From: Acidimicrobiales bacterium
GTDB taxonomy: Bacteria; Actinomycetota; Acidimicrobiia; Acidimicrobiales; Iamiaceae
Reading direction: 5' to 3'
DNA: 64,000 nt
Assembly (NCBI GenBank): GCA_030448105.1
Contig: JAUJNP010000005.1
Coordinates: 93,321 to 157,320 of the forward strand
A program made the position numbers and the translations under genes. Positions 34,501 through 44,042 of the stretch are shown here, piece after piece. Each line of letters starts with the position of its first letter. Position 1 is the stretch's first letter. Under the pieces are notes generated by a model that was not told the DNA's origin, did not search any database, and was given only the letters and a program-made list of their open reading frames with translations.

Positions 34501-37294
34501 CACCGCGTCGACCACCTTCTCGATCAGCCCCAACGGGTCGTGCTCGGGGGCGACCTGCACCTCAACGGTGCCCGGGAGGCACACGGTGACCGCGACCCAC
34601 GGCTCGCGGTCGGCAACGGCCTATCTCGACGTCGCCTTCGTGGCATCGGTGGTGCTCTCGCCCGCGACGGCCACGATCCCGGCCGGTGGGTCCCAGACCT
34701 ACCGAGCCCAAGCCTTCGACGGGTCCGGCAACGACCTGGGCGACGTCACCGATTCCACCGCTTTTTCCATCGGCCCGGATGGGTCGTGCACCGGTGCCAC
34801 CTGCACGGCGTCCACCGCTGGTCCACACACCGTGACCGGCACGAACGGTTCGGCGTCGGGCACAGCGTCGCTGCACGTGGGCCCCGGGACGTTGGATCAT
34901 CTGGTGCTCTCGCCCGCAACGGCGACGATCACCGCGGGTGGATCGCAGGCGTACCGGGCCGAGGGCTTCGACCGTTTCGGCAACGACCTGGGTGACGTCA
35001 CCGGTTCCACCGTCTTCACGGTCGGGCCGGACGGATCGTGTAGCGGTGCGACGTGCACGGCAACCGACCCTGGCGCACACACGGTGACCGGCACGAACGG
35101 CTCCGCCACTGGCACCGCGTCTCTCACCGTGACGGCCGGAGCGCTGCATCATCTGGTGCTGTCACCGGCGACGGCAACGATCACCGCCGGTGGATCCCGG
35201 GCCTACCGGGCGCAGGGATTCGACGCGTGGGGCAACGACCTCGGGGACGTCACCGATTCGACCACCTTCACCATCGGCCCCGACGGCTCATGTGCGGGCG
35301 CCACCTGCACCGCCACCGTGCCTGGGGACCACACCGTGACCGGCACGAGCGGGTCGGCGACCGGCACGGCGTCGCTGCAGGTCGAGGCCGGCCCGTTGGA
35401 CCACTTGGTGCTCTCGCCGGCAACGGCGACCATCACCCCGGGTGAGTCCCAGGCGTACCGGGCCCGGGGGTTCGACGCGTCGGGGAACGACCTGGGCGAC
35501 TTCACCGATTCGACCACCTTCACCATCAGCCCCGACGGCTCGTGTGCCGACTCCACCTGCACCGCCGCGGTGCCTGGTGACCACACCGTGACCGGCACGA
35601 AGGGCTCGACCACGGGCACCGCCGCTCTCACCGTGACGGTCGGGGCGTTGCATCGTCTGGAGCTGTCACCGTCCACTGCGACGATTCCAGCCGGTGACTC
35701 CCAGGCCTACCGGGCCAAGGGTTTCGATCGTTTCGGCAACGACCTAGGCGACGTCACCGCTTCGACCACCTTCACCATCAGCCCTGACGGCTCATGTGCC
35801 GGCGCGAGCTGCACCGCGTCGGTGCCCGGTGAGCACACGGTGACGGGCACGAACGGTTCGGCGACGGGCACCGCCGATCTCACCGTGACGGTCGGAGCGT
35901 TGGATCATCTCGAGCTGTCACCGTCCACGGCGACGATCACCGCCGGTGAGTCCCAGGATTACCGGGCCAGAGGGTTCGACTCGTCGGGCAACGACCTGGG
36001 CGACGTCACCTCCGACACCACCTTCACCATCAGCCCCGACGGTGCATGTACCGGTGCCAGCTGCACCGCCGAGGTGCCAGGTGCCCACACGGTGACCGGC
36101 ACGAACGGTTCCGCCACGGGCACGGCCTCGTTGCTGGTGTCGCCAGCGGTGACAACGACCACGACCACAACGACGTCGACGACAACCACAACCACAGCGC
36201 CCACCACCACAACCACAGCGCCCACCACGACGACCACGACCACACCGTCCACGACGACCACGACCTCGCCGCCCACCACGACGACCACGACGGCGCCGAC
36301 GACGACCACCACCATCCCGCCCACGACGACGACCGCACCGTCAACGACAACCACCACGATCCCGTCCACGACTACGACCACCACCATCCCGCCTACGACA
36401 ACGACGACGACCGCACCGTCAACGACGACGACAACCACGCCGCCCACGACGACCACGACCACGGCGCCCTCGACCACGGCGCCCTCGACCACGGCGCCCT
36501 CGACCACGTCCACGACGACGCCCTCGACAACGACATCAACGACCGTCCCGCCGACGACGACAACGACAACGACGGAGCCACCGCAGGTGCCGGCCCGGTT
36601 GGTGGTGTCACCTTCGAACGCGACGATGGCGCCAGGTGGCTCCCAGAGCTACACCGCCCGGGCGTTCGATGCCTCCGGCAAGGACCTCGGCGATGTCACG
36701 GCCGACACGACCTTCTCGATCGATCCGGACGGATCATGTTCGGGCCCCCGCTGCACCGCCGAGGTACCTGGGGCTCACGAGGTGACAGCCACCCACGGCT
36801 CCGCCACCGGAACGGCGTCTTTGGTGGTGTCATCACCGGCCACAACCTCGACCACATCGACGACGATCCCGTCGACGAGCACGTCGACGACATCCACCGC
36901 TCCCTCCTCAGCAGGTCGTCCATCCACAACAGGGGCCCCCTCGGCCGAGGTCGAAGCGGGCTCTGCGTCCAAGCCCACCATGGGCGGCGGGCGCCCGTCC
37001 CGCATCGGATCACCCGCCTCGCGGCCCGGGACCCCACTCGCCCGCACCGGCTCGGATCTCGGGCAGCTGACGGCGTTGGCGACTGTGTTCTTGCTGGCCG
37101 GCGGCGCGGCGGTCATGGCGAACCGGCGCCGACCCACCGTGGCTCCAGCGGCCGCTCTTCAAGGTGGCGTGCCGACGGGGCCGGAGCCCGCGCCCACGGC
37201 CTCCATCAACCCTCGGAAGGTTGCGATCATGCTCGTCGCAACGGCGCAAGTGGTGCTCGAAGCGAGGAACCGTCGGCGCAGGCGGGCAAGATGA
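31527..37294 (+). CDS. Giant Gly-rich/Ig-repeat surface protein with LAxTG anchor (one frameshift)
   Basis: Joined across one apparent base loss near 34385 (GCTTCAGGCACCGTCCC), the gene encodes about 1,920 aa. Order: a basic signal peptide (cleavage near AGAAEQ); two Gly-rich domains, each starting (G)YQYFTVP and rich in GGGGG loops; two Ig-like group-3 domains (SSANPVDPGSAVTYTATVSG and a homologue); ten 84-residue Ig-like repeats, each with a CX4C pair; a Thr-rich linker before the tenth; and a Ser/Thr stalk. It ends LARTGSDLGQ, hydrophobic helix, MANRRR. The latter is an LAxTG sorting signal of the class-E sortase type. It is a probable wall-anchored adhesin. Confidence 0.85.
33900..36147 (+). 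repeat. Nine tandem ~252-bp units encoding Ig-like domains
   Basis: The protein unit is about 84 aa of the form LDHLVLSPATATITAGGSQ, YRA.GFD..GNDLGDVT, TTFTISPDGSC, GATCTA, HTVTGTNGSATGTA. Nine units are contiguous and a tenth lies at about 36589-36840 after the Thr-rich linker. Units 5-9 are closest to one another, suggesting recent amplification, while units 1-3 are more divergent. Confidence 0.85.
36150..36586 (+). repeat. Threonine-codon low-complexity tract
   Basis: This is nearly all ACN codons interspersed with Pro, Ala and Ser, a probable glycosylated stalk. The DNA is made of imperfect ACGACCACC-like repeats, so slippage and length variation are likely. The opposite strand shows a Val-rich open frame that is an artefact. 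Confidence 0.9.
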
Positions 37295-37301
37295 AGGGCT
37301 G

Positions 37302-37910
37302 ATGGCCTCCCTCGCAGTTGAACCTACCGGTCTCCGAGCGGCGCACCTGGCCGAAACCCGGCGGCGAATCCTTGACGCCGTGAACGGCCTGCTGGCCGAG
37401 GAGCATCCGGCCACGTTGTCGGTCCCCGCGGTGGCCCGCCGGGCCGGGACGTCCACCGCGACGATCTACCGGCACTTCCCCACGAAGGAGGCGCTGCTCG
37501 ATGCGAGCGCGGCGTCGGTTGACCGCGCGACTCGCTCGTGGCTGGGTGATGACGCGATCGTGCCGGGACGCAACCTCGGCAACTTCATGCGCCGGATGTG
37601 GGCTGAGCTGGCGGAGAACCTGCCCGCTCTGCGGGCGGCCCAGTGGAGCATGGCGGGAAGAGACCTGCGTCTCCGGCGCAGCGACCGCCGCCGGCGTGAC
37701 GCCGCCAACGGGCTGACCGCCGCGGGAGTGGACATCACCAGCGAGCAAGGCCAGCGGCTCCTGCGGATCGCGCTGGTGTTGACCTCCTCGACGACCCTCT
37801 TGGAACAGGTGGATCGCCTGCGATTGACGCCCGAGGATGCGGCCGACGACGTCACCTGGGCCATCGAGACCCTCACGGAGTGCACGACCGCCGCCACTTC
37901 GACGGAGTAG
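37302..37910 (+). CDS. TetR-family regulator
   Basis: This 202-aa protein has the N-terminal HTH: TRRRILDAVNGLLAEEHPAT, LSVPAVARRAGTSTATIYRH, FPTKEALLDA (residues about 18-65). The C-terminal ligand domain is unassigned. ATG 37302 is 7 bp beyond the surface-protein stop, so it may be co-transcribed with it. Its 3' end is duplicated upstream of the surface-protein gene. The phosphotransferase gene follows after about 50 bp. Confidence 0.92.
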   Translation: MASLAVEPTGLRAAHLAETRRRILDAVNGLLAEEHPATLSVPAVARRAGTSTATIYRHFPTKEALLDASAASVDRATRSWLGDDAIVPGRNLGNFMRRMWAELAENLPALRAAQWSMAGRDLRLRRSDRRRRDAANGLTAAGVDITSEQGQRLLRIALVLTSSTTLLEQVDRLRLTPEDAADDVTWAIETLTECTTAATSTE

Positions 37911-37958
37911 CCGAAACCCCGTCGACGCGGCACCGGCGCGGTCGGAAGGCTGGTCGAA

Positions 37959-38858
37959 GTGCCGACGCGCATGCACCAGGACGAGGTCGAGGTGGACGAG
38001 GCGCTCGTTCGTCGGCTCCTGGCCACCCAGATGCCCGAGCTCGCCGATCGGCGGCTCACCGTGGTCGAACCATGGGGCACCGACAACGGCATCTGGCGGT
38101 TGGGCGACGACCTCGTCGTGCGTCTGCCCCGCATCCACTGGGCGTCAGGCCAGATCGACCGGGATGCCATGTGGCTGCCTCGCCTCGCCCCGCACCTCCC
38201 GGTCGCCGTGCCGGTGCCGGTCGGCGTCGGTGAGCCCGGCCATGGCTACCCCTACCGGTGGGCGCTGCATCGCTGGATACCGGGCGAAGGCGCCGCACTC
38301 GACCGGGTCGACGATCCCGTCCTGTTCGCGCTCGACCTCGCACGCGTGGTGCGGAAACTGCAGGCCGTGCCGACCGATGGCGCGCCCAGAGCCCACAACC
38401 GAGCCCGGCCGCTGCGCGAGTACGACGAATCGACGCGCCGAGTCATCGAAGCGGCGAGCCACCTGATCGACGCAGTGGCCGCTACGGCGGTGTGGGAGGA
38501 GGCGCTGGCGGCGGCGCCGTACGACGCTGCGCACGTGTGGGTCCATGGAGACCTGGAAGGAAACTGCCTGGTGCGCAACCGCCGGCTGTGCGGCGTCGTC
38601 GACTGGGGCTCGATGTGTGCGGGCGACCCCGCCGTCGACGTGCAGACCGTGTGGTCCCCGCTCTTCACCGAGGAGTCTCGCCGGGCGTTCGTCGACGCCC
38701 TCGAGGTCGATGACGACACGCTCGCCCGCAGCCGCGGGGCGGCCGTCAACCAGGCGTGCGCGGCACTGCCGTACTACCTGCACACCTATCCGCTCATCGT
38801 GGAGCGGTCGTGGCACAAGCTCGCCGCGGTCGGCGTACCGCCGCTGGCCTCTGGGTGA
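37959..38858 (+). CDS. Aminoglycoside phosphotransferase-family kinase
   Basis: This 299-aa protein has a GTG start, with ATG 37971 as an alternative. DNGIWRLGDDLVVRLPR is the ATP-binding strand region, VWVHGDLEGNCLVRNRRL the HGDxxxxN catalytic loop and GVVDWGSMCAGDPAVDV the metal-binding Asp motif. It belongs to the broad APH family, which includes antibiotic- and sugar-kinases; the substrate is unknown. The adjacent TetR gene may control it. Confidence 0.9.
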   Translation: MPTRMHQDEVEVDEALVRRLLATQMPELADRRLTVVEPWGTDNGIWRLGDDLVVRLPRIHWASGQIDRDAMWLPRLAPHLPVAVPVPVGVGEPGHGYPYRWALHRWIPGEGAALDRVDDPVLFALDLARVVRKLQAVPTDGAPRAHNRARPLREYDESTRRVIEAASHLIDAVAATAVWEEALAAAPYDAAHVWVHGDLEGNCLVRNRRLCGVVDWGSMCAGDPAVDVQTVWSPLFTEESRRAFVDALEVDDDTLARSRGAAVNQACAALPYYLHTYPLIVERSWHKLAAVGVPPLASG

Positions 38859-38914
38859 GGTCGCCAGTTCGCGACCGGCTGCGATGAGCTCACGGCCGCT
38901 GCTCCGTGACCTGG

Positions 38915-39250
38915 TCACCGCTTCGGCGGCAGCGAGCGTGCGTAGCTGGTGCCGAGCCGGACCCACTTGGCGAGCTGCCGCTGGGTACGGACGTCCTCGG
39001 AGGCGACGCGCAACCATCCCCGCATTGGCCGGCCGCGCATCTCCATGGGCCGTGCACCCGTCGTCTCGACGAGCCGGGCGCCCTCCTCGGGATCGATCCG
39101 GACGAGGAGCCCGCCCTGGCCGCTGGCGGCGACAGCCATGTGACCGGCCACGAGGAAGGCCAGCCCACCGAACATCTTCTGCTCGGCCACATGGGCCTCC
39201 CCCGACAGCAGCGCACGCACGCGATCGGCAAGGTCTTCCTCGTAGGCCAC
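38915..39250 (-). CDS. TfoX N-terminal domain protein
   Basis: This 111-aa protein, MAYEEDLADRVRALLSGEA onwards, has EQKMFGGLAFLVAGHMAVAA, the TfoX/Sxy N-domain signature. RPMRGWLRVASEDV follows at the C-terminal side. The C-terminal domain of true TfoX is absent. The role of these short actinobacterial forms is unknown. Confidence 0.92.
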   Translation of the reverse strand: MAYEEDLADRVRALLSGEAHVAEQKMFGGLAFLVAGHMAVAASGQGGLLVRIDPEEGARLVETTGARPMEMRGRPMRGWLRVASEDVRTQRQLAKWVRLGTSYARSLPPKR

Positions 39251-39351
39251 GACCCAATGCTACGGACGCACTGCGGGACCGGTCCGGGGTGCCGGTGGGG
39301 CAACAGCTTGATGCTCAGCAAAGGGTGTTCGTAGGCGACGAGACTGTTGCG

Positions 39352-39756
39352 ATGACGAAGCCGCTCCTTCGCAAGGTCGATGCCGTGACCTTTCGTGTCC
39401 CAGACCTCGACGCGGGCATCGCTTTCTACGCCGACCGCCTTGGTCACCCTTTGCGTTGGCGCAACGACGAGGTCGGGGCCGCCGCCCTCGCCCTACCAGA
39501 GAGCGACGCGGAGATGGTGCTCACGACTCAGCACGGATACGAGCCGAACTGGCTCGTGGACTCGGCGGACGACGCGGCCGAGTCCGTCGAGGCGGCCGGA
39601 GGGCGCGTGCTCGCTCCTCCCTTCGACATCCCGGTCGGCCGTGTCGCCGTCGTGGCCGACCCCTTCGACAACGTGCTTGTGCTGGTCGACCTCTCGAAGG
39701 GTCGGTACGTCACTGACGAACATGGGACCGTCTCTGCGGTGGTCGAGGACGCGTAG
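39352..39756 (+). CDS. VOC-family (glyoxalase/bleomycin-resistance fold) protein
   Basis: The product is 134 aa from ATG 39352. KVDAVTFRVPDLDAGIAFYA, DRLGHPLRWRNDEVGAAALA, then VAVVADPFDNVLVLVDLSKG are the paired beta-alpha-beta-beta-beta modules of the fold. The substrate is unknown. Downstream (about 39780-39881) a short open stretch reading AFAPEALDRLAGSSELAET looks like a coding remnant but is not called. Confidence 0.88.
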   Translation: MTKPLLRKVDAVTFRVPDLDAGIAFYADRLGHPLRWRNDEVGAAALALPESDAEMVLTTQHGYEPNWLVDSADDAAESVEAAGGRVLAPPFDIPVGRVAVVADPFDNVLVLVDLSKGRYVTDEHGTVSAVVEDA

Positions 39757-39954
39757 CGGGGGCACCCACCCGGCGGTCGGGCGCCTTCGCCCCGGAGGCA
39801 CTCGACCGGTTGGCGGGTAGTTCCGAGCTGGCCGAGACATGGATCGAGCACCTGGCGGCGGGCCGGCGGATTGAGCGTTGAACTCGGCGGTGAGCCCGAT
39901 GCCGGAGTCGTCGACCTGGAGGGGCCAGCCCTCCGCTGACCACCGATCGCCCGT

Positions 39955-40701
39955 TCAGTGACGGGCTGTCGCCCACTGGACGTTGGCGAACAGTCCAGGC
40001 CCAAGCGCGGTCATGCGCCATCCGAGCTCGGCCAGCCGGACCGAAAGATCAGCCGGGTCCCACAGGTTGTGCACGACCCGCCAACGGCGTCCGCCATGGT
40101 CGCGGATGCTGATCCCGTCCACGGGTGCGTAGAAGCTGTAGGCGAGCGTGGGCTCATCCGGCACTTCGGTGCGTCCCGGCGACGGCACGCGAGCGTCGGG
40201 GAAGTCGAAGATCACCTCCCCGTCCTCGGTCACCAGCCGCTCGATCCTCCGCCAGAACGGCTCGAACCGGGAGTGCGGCACGTGGTGGAGCCACGCGGAG
40301 AAGATGACCGTGTCGAAGGTTCCACCGTCGTTGTCCCAGTCGAACACGTCAGCTTGGATGAGTCTGACCTCCGCCCCGGTAGGAAGGATCCGCTCGCCGG
40401 CGAGCTTCAACATCTCCGACGACGAATCAACCAGCACGGTCGAAGATGCGTGCGGCAGGTACAGCTCGGCTAGGCGGCCGGTGCCTGCCGCAATCTCGAG
40501 CACGCGGCCGAGCGGCGCTGACTGCTCGAACACACGAGCGATGCGTTCACGGCCGGCCCGGTACGTGCGGGCCTGCGGATCCTCGTTGCCCTCGTCGACC
40601 AGAGTCGACAGCCACTGGTCGAACTGGCTGGCGTCGGCTTGGTAGAAGTCGCGCTGTTCGACGAGTAGTTCGTCGCCGCCATCGCCGACATTCCGGTTCA
40701 T
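39955..40701 (-). CDS. Class I SAM-dependent methyltransferase
   Basis: The product is about 248 aa from ATG 40701 (MNRNVGDGGDE). RVLEIAAGTGRLAELYLPHA is motif I (SAM binding), VLVDSSSEMLKLAGER motif II, LIQADVFDWDNDGGTFDTVI the acidic strand and WLHHVPHSRFEPFWRRI the post-motif helix. The acceptor is unknown. Confidence 0.92.
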   Translation of the reverse strand: MNRNVGDGGDELLVEQRDFYQADASQFDQWLSTLVDEGNEDPQARTYRAGRERIARVFEQSAPLGRVLEIAAGTGRLAELYLPHASSTVLVDSSSEMLKLAGERILPTGAEVRLIQADVFDWDNDGGTFDTVIFSAWLHHVPHSRFEPFWRRIERLVTEDGEVIFDFPDARVPSPGRTEVPDEPTLAYSFYAPVDGISIRDHGGRRWRVVHNLWDPADLSVRLAELGWRMTALGPGLFANVQWATARH

Positions 40702-40771
40702 CCTCTGATCCCGCCGCCACTCGAGTAGCAAACCCGTCGACGAAGACCTCGCCGACCATCGCGGAGCCCAG

Positions 40772-41035
40772 TCACTCCGGCGGGCGTGCGGCCGCGCCGA
40801 CGATGGCGGTCACGGTCTTGCGATCGAGGCCAGAGATCTCAGCAAGCTGGCGGAGCGACGCCCCCGAGCGATGCGCCACCCGGATCATGTCGTCGCGGAG
40901 CTCCGCCTCCTTCGCGGCTCCTTCTGCGCTCAAACCGACGACCGCGAGCGCGGCACCAACCTCACCCTTGTCGCCGCCGCGGTACTCGTCCATGGCCGCG
41001 ATGGCGGCCGACAGCTGTGCGTCGGTGTAGCTCAT
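40772..41035 (-). CDS. Small helix-turn-helix protein
   Basis: This 87-aa protein, MSYTDAQLSAAIAAMDEYRG onwards, has a C-terminal HTH-like segment, RVAHRSGASLRQLAEISGLD then RKTVTAIVGA. No enzymatic domain is present. It is probably a DNA-binding regulator. It is 70 bp downstream of the methyltransferase start and divergent from the next gene. Confidence 0.75.
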   Translation of the reverse strand: MSYTDAQLSAAIAAMDEYRGGDKGEVGAALAVVGLSAEGAAKEAELRDDMIRVAHRSGASLRQLAEISGLDRKTVTAIVGAAARPPE

Positions 41036-41270
41036 GATTCCTCCCGGGAGGGCGACGGCGAGCTTGTCCCGGACGGCCCATTGTGGACCACACGAGTGGG
41101 TCGAACTGCCTCGAGTCCGCTGGTTACAAGGTCCCGCTGTTCGACGATCACATCGTCGTCGGCACCGCCGTTGATTTCCTCATTCCCCGCGTCCCCACTC
41201 AAGTAGCGGACCTGTAGAGGAAGGTCTCGCCGGATAAGGTCCCCGCGTGCCGAAGGTCGAACGTCCCGCC

Positions 41271-41759
41271 ATGTCCGACTATGGCGTCCCGGACGACCCG
41301 GCGGGCACGTTGCCTTGGGCATGGGCGCAACAACGCCTCGTCGACAACAAGAACTACTGGGTCGTGACCGCTTCCGCATCAGCCCGGCCACACGCGTTGC
41401 CCGTGTGGGGCGTCTGGCTTCCCGAGGACGATCGGTTCTGGTTCTCGTGCTCGCCGAACGCCCGCAAGGCTCGAAACATCGCTGAGAACCCACAATGCGT
41501 CGTCACCGTGGACGACACGGTCGAATGCGTCTCGGTCGAGGGACGAGCCCGAGTCCCAGACCTGGCCGGTGACGCCGGCGCCATAGACCGCGCCGTTGCC
41601 ACCTATGTCACGAAGTACTGGGAGGACCCAAGGGTGCACCCGGAGATGGAAGCGTTCCTACGCAGCCACGCCATCATCGAGGTCACCCCGGACCGCGCCT
41701 TCGGGATCATCGAACGCGAGGACGAGTTCGCGACGCGAGCCACCCGCTGGAAATGGTGA
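41271..41759 (+). CDS. F420/FMN-binding PPOX-family protein
   Basis: The product is 162 aa from ATG 41271; GTG 41247 would add eight residues. KNYWVVTASASARPHALPVW, RFWFSCSPNARKARNIAENP and CVVTVDDTVECVSVEGRARV are typical of the actinobacterial split-barrel flavin/F420 family. The C-terminal FATRATRWKW is also characteristic. The substrate is unknown. About 225 bp of non-coding DNA follows; I see a ribosome site (AGGAG at about 41972) for the next gene but no clear promoter. Confidence 0.9.
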   Translation: MSDYGVPDDPAGTLPWAWAQQRLVDNKNYWVVTASASARPHALPVWGVWLPEDDRFWFSCSPNARKARNIAENPQCVVTVDDTVECVSVEGRARVPDLAGDAGAIDRAVATYVTKYWEDPRVHPEMEAFLRSHAIIEVTPDRAFGIIEREDEFATRATRWKW

Positions 41760-41985
41760 ACCGTGGGCCATGACCCCGCCGCCAACGGCGCTGAGGGGCG
41801 GTCCGTCCTGTAGGGCTCCTGCTCCTGGACCTCTACCTCGGCCGCAGCATCGAGCGTGAACCTTTTCCCGCCATTAACAACATACCGCGAGGGAGGGGGC
41901 TTGCCGCAAGCGACCCAAACGTGCTGACCATGACTCATCCGCTGAGCCGATCACGGCCAGAACCGATGAAGTCAGGAGTTGTGGA

Positions 41986-43529
41986 ATGCGTGTGTTGCCT
42001 TCGGCAGATGGGGCGAGCGGGAGCACTGAACCGGTCCATGCGGTGGTGATCGCAGGAGGCGGCCCGACCGGGCTGATGTTGGCGGGCGAGCTGGCGTTGG
42101 CGGGGATCGACGTCGTCATCGTCGAACGGCGCGCTAGTCAGGATGTCGATGGGTCGCGAGCCGGCGGGCTTCACTCCCGCACCATCGAGGTGCTCGATCA
42201 GCGCGGCATCGCGGAACGGTTCCTCTCGGCGGGGCAGGAGCACCCGGCCGTGGGCTACGCCACCATCCCCTTGGACATCAGCGACTTCCCCCGCGCCACA
42301 ACTGCCTACTCGCGCTCTGGCAGAGCCACTTCGAGCCCATCCTGGCCGACTGGGTCGACGAGCTCGGGGTTCCGGTCCTCCGTGGCTGCGAGGTGGTGGG
42401 TTTCGCTCAAGACGAGACCGGCGTCGATGTCGAGCTGTCCGGCGACCGCTCCATCCGAGCGGAGCACCTCGTGGGGTGCGACGGAGGACGCAGCCTGATC
42501 CGCAAGGCCGCCGGCATCGACTTCCCCGGCTTGGACCCCTCGACCAGCTGGATGATCGCCGAGGTCGAGATGGACGAGGAGCCGCAGCTCGGCCTGCGCC
42601 CCGAGGGTGGTGGCATCGGTCCCGTCAACCGGGCGGAGGGCGGAGGGCCGTTCGGGGTCGTGCTCAAGGAACGACACCTCGACCACACCAGTGAGCCCAC
42701 CCTGCAGGATCTCCGCGAGGCACTCATCTTCGCCTACGGGACGGACTACGGGGCGCACAGCCCGACCCGGATCTCCCGCTTCACCGACATGAGCCGGCAG
42801 GCGGCGTCCTACCGGAAGGGACGTGTGCTGCTGGTTGGCGACGCCGCCCACGTGCATCCGCTGCAGGGCGGTCAGGGCCTCAACACCGGCGTGCAGGACG
42901 CCGTGAACCTGGGATGGAAGCTGGCCCAGGTGGTCGCCGGGACCTCACCGGAGAGCCTCCTCGACACCTACCACGCCGAACGGCATCCGGTCGGTGCCCG
43001 GGTGCTGCACAACACCATGGCGCAGGTCGCGCTCAGCACCTCCGACGACCGCCACCAGGCCCTGCGCGACACCATGGCCGAACTGCTGAGCATGGACGAG
43101 CCGCGCCGGCACATCGCCGGGATGCTCTCCGGTCTCGACATCCACTACGACCTCGGAGAGGGGCACCCGCTGCTCGGGCGGCGCATGCCGGACCTCGACC
43201 TGCACACCGCGGACGGTCCCACGCGCGTCTTCGCCCTGCTACACGACGCCCGGCCCGTGCTCCTCAACTTCGGTGAACCCGGCGGATTCGACATCTCTCC
43301 TTGGGCGGATCGAGTCCGGTTGGTCGACGCCCGGCACGATGGCGTGTGGCAGCTCCCGGTCCTCGGCGAGGTCACTGCTCCCCCGGCCGTGTTGATCCGA
43401 CCCGACGGGCATGTCGCCTGGGCAGGAGACCTCACCGACCCAGAGCTGCCTCGAGCACTTGCGACCTGGTTCGGAGCGGCCACGCCGGCTCAAACCCGAC
43501 AACCGAGCGGCATCACGCCCGTCACCTAG
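41986..43529 (+). CDS. FAD-dependent aromatic monooxygenase (Rox-like), one frameshift
   Basis: Joined, the gene encodes about 514 aa. AVVIAGGGPTGLMLAGELAL is the FAD dinucleotide loop. LVGCDGGRSLIRKAAGIDFP is the DG motif, and GRVLLVGDAAHVHPLQGGQG is the GD motif with NTGVQDAVNLGWKLA. The C-terminal 130 residues resemble the thioredoxin-like tail of PHBH-type hydroxylases such as rifampicin monooxygenase. The frame is lost at about 42288-42293 (GACTTCCCCCGCGCC); one added base gives DFPTRHN, and LLALWQSHFEPILADWVDEL is then recovered. It is a single gene next to the element junction. Confidence 0.85.
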
Positions 43530-43589
43530 AGGAGCCGAGCTGAGCGCGGTCAACGCACTCGTCACGGCTTCGGGTGCTCGCCTGCGGTG

Positions 43590-43955
43590 TCAGCCGGATG
43601 GCGCGCCCCAACCGCCACCGCCCGGGGTGTTCATCCGCAACACGTCACCTGCCCGCATCCTGATGGTGCATTTGTCGGCAAGGCGCTCGGCCCTCGCCTC
43701 GTCACCATCCGGGAGGAGCCAGTTCTGGCCGACGGCTCCTGGTTCGCCCCGGCCAGGCCCCAGGGCTGGGACACCCGCCGTTCGGTGATCAGCGAGACGG
43801 TCACGTCCTCGAGCATCAGCAGGTCGCGCTCGATCCCCTCACCGCCTGGAGCCGAGCCGGCCCCGCCGCTCCCCCGCCGCAACCGGTACCGCAGCACCCG
43901 CATCGGGAAGAAGCGCGCTCCAGTGCTTCGATGGGCGTGTTCTTCGTGTTGGTCA
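43590..43955 (-). pseudogene. Displaced 3' end of hyuB
   Basis: The minus-strand reading gives TNTKNTPIEALERA, then after a 2-base insertion FPMRVLRYRLRRGSGGAGSA, GGEGIERDLLMLEDVTVSLI, ERRVSQPWGLAG and a final TPGGGGWGAPSG stop. It is homologous to the C-terminal part of the intact hyuB at 49972 but carries extra indels. It has no start and abuts the element at the core GTGTTGGTCA. It is best explained as the original hyuB tail, cut off by the insertion. Confidence 0.85.
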
Positions 43956-43976
43956 ACTCCGTACGTTCTGACCACC
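43934..43976. other. Left attachment junction of the element
   Basis: The left part (GGCGT at 43934-43938, then native hyuB) is a bacterial half-site. The core is GTGTTGGTCA at 43946-43955. The right part ends with CTGACCACC at 43968-43976, the phage-type half-site. GGCGT lies 14 bp and CTGACCACC 15 bp from the centre of the core (between 43952 and 43953). Confidence 0.8.
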
Positions 43977-44042
43977 GGACGCGACACCCGGGGGCCTGAG
44001 CGGCCTGGGAACGGTGACAGATCCTCGTGACCGGTGCGACCC

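Noticed and set aside
35959..36513. Val/Gly-rich open frame on the minus strand over the Thr tract
   Set aside because: It is the complement of repeated ACN codons; no ribosome site, low complexity, antisense to a clear gene.
39780..39881. Short open stretch AFAPEALDRLAGSSELAET
   Set aside because: It looks coding but has no start and no match I recognise; too short to call.
43590..44030. Plus-strand open frame over the hyuB fragment
   Set aside because: The minus strand clearly encodes the homologous HyuB tail; the plus frame is its shadow.
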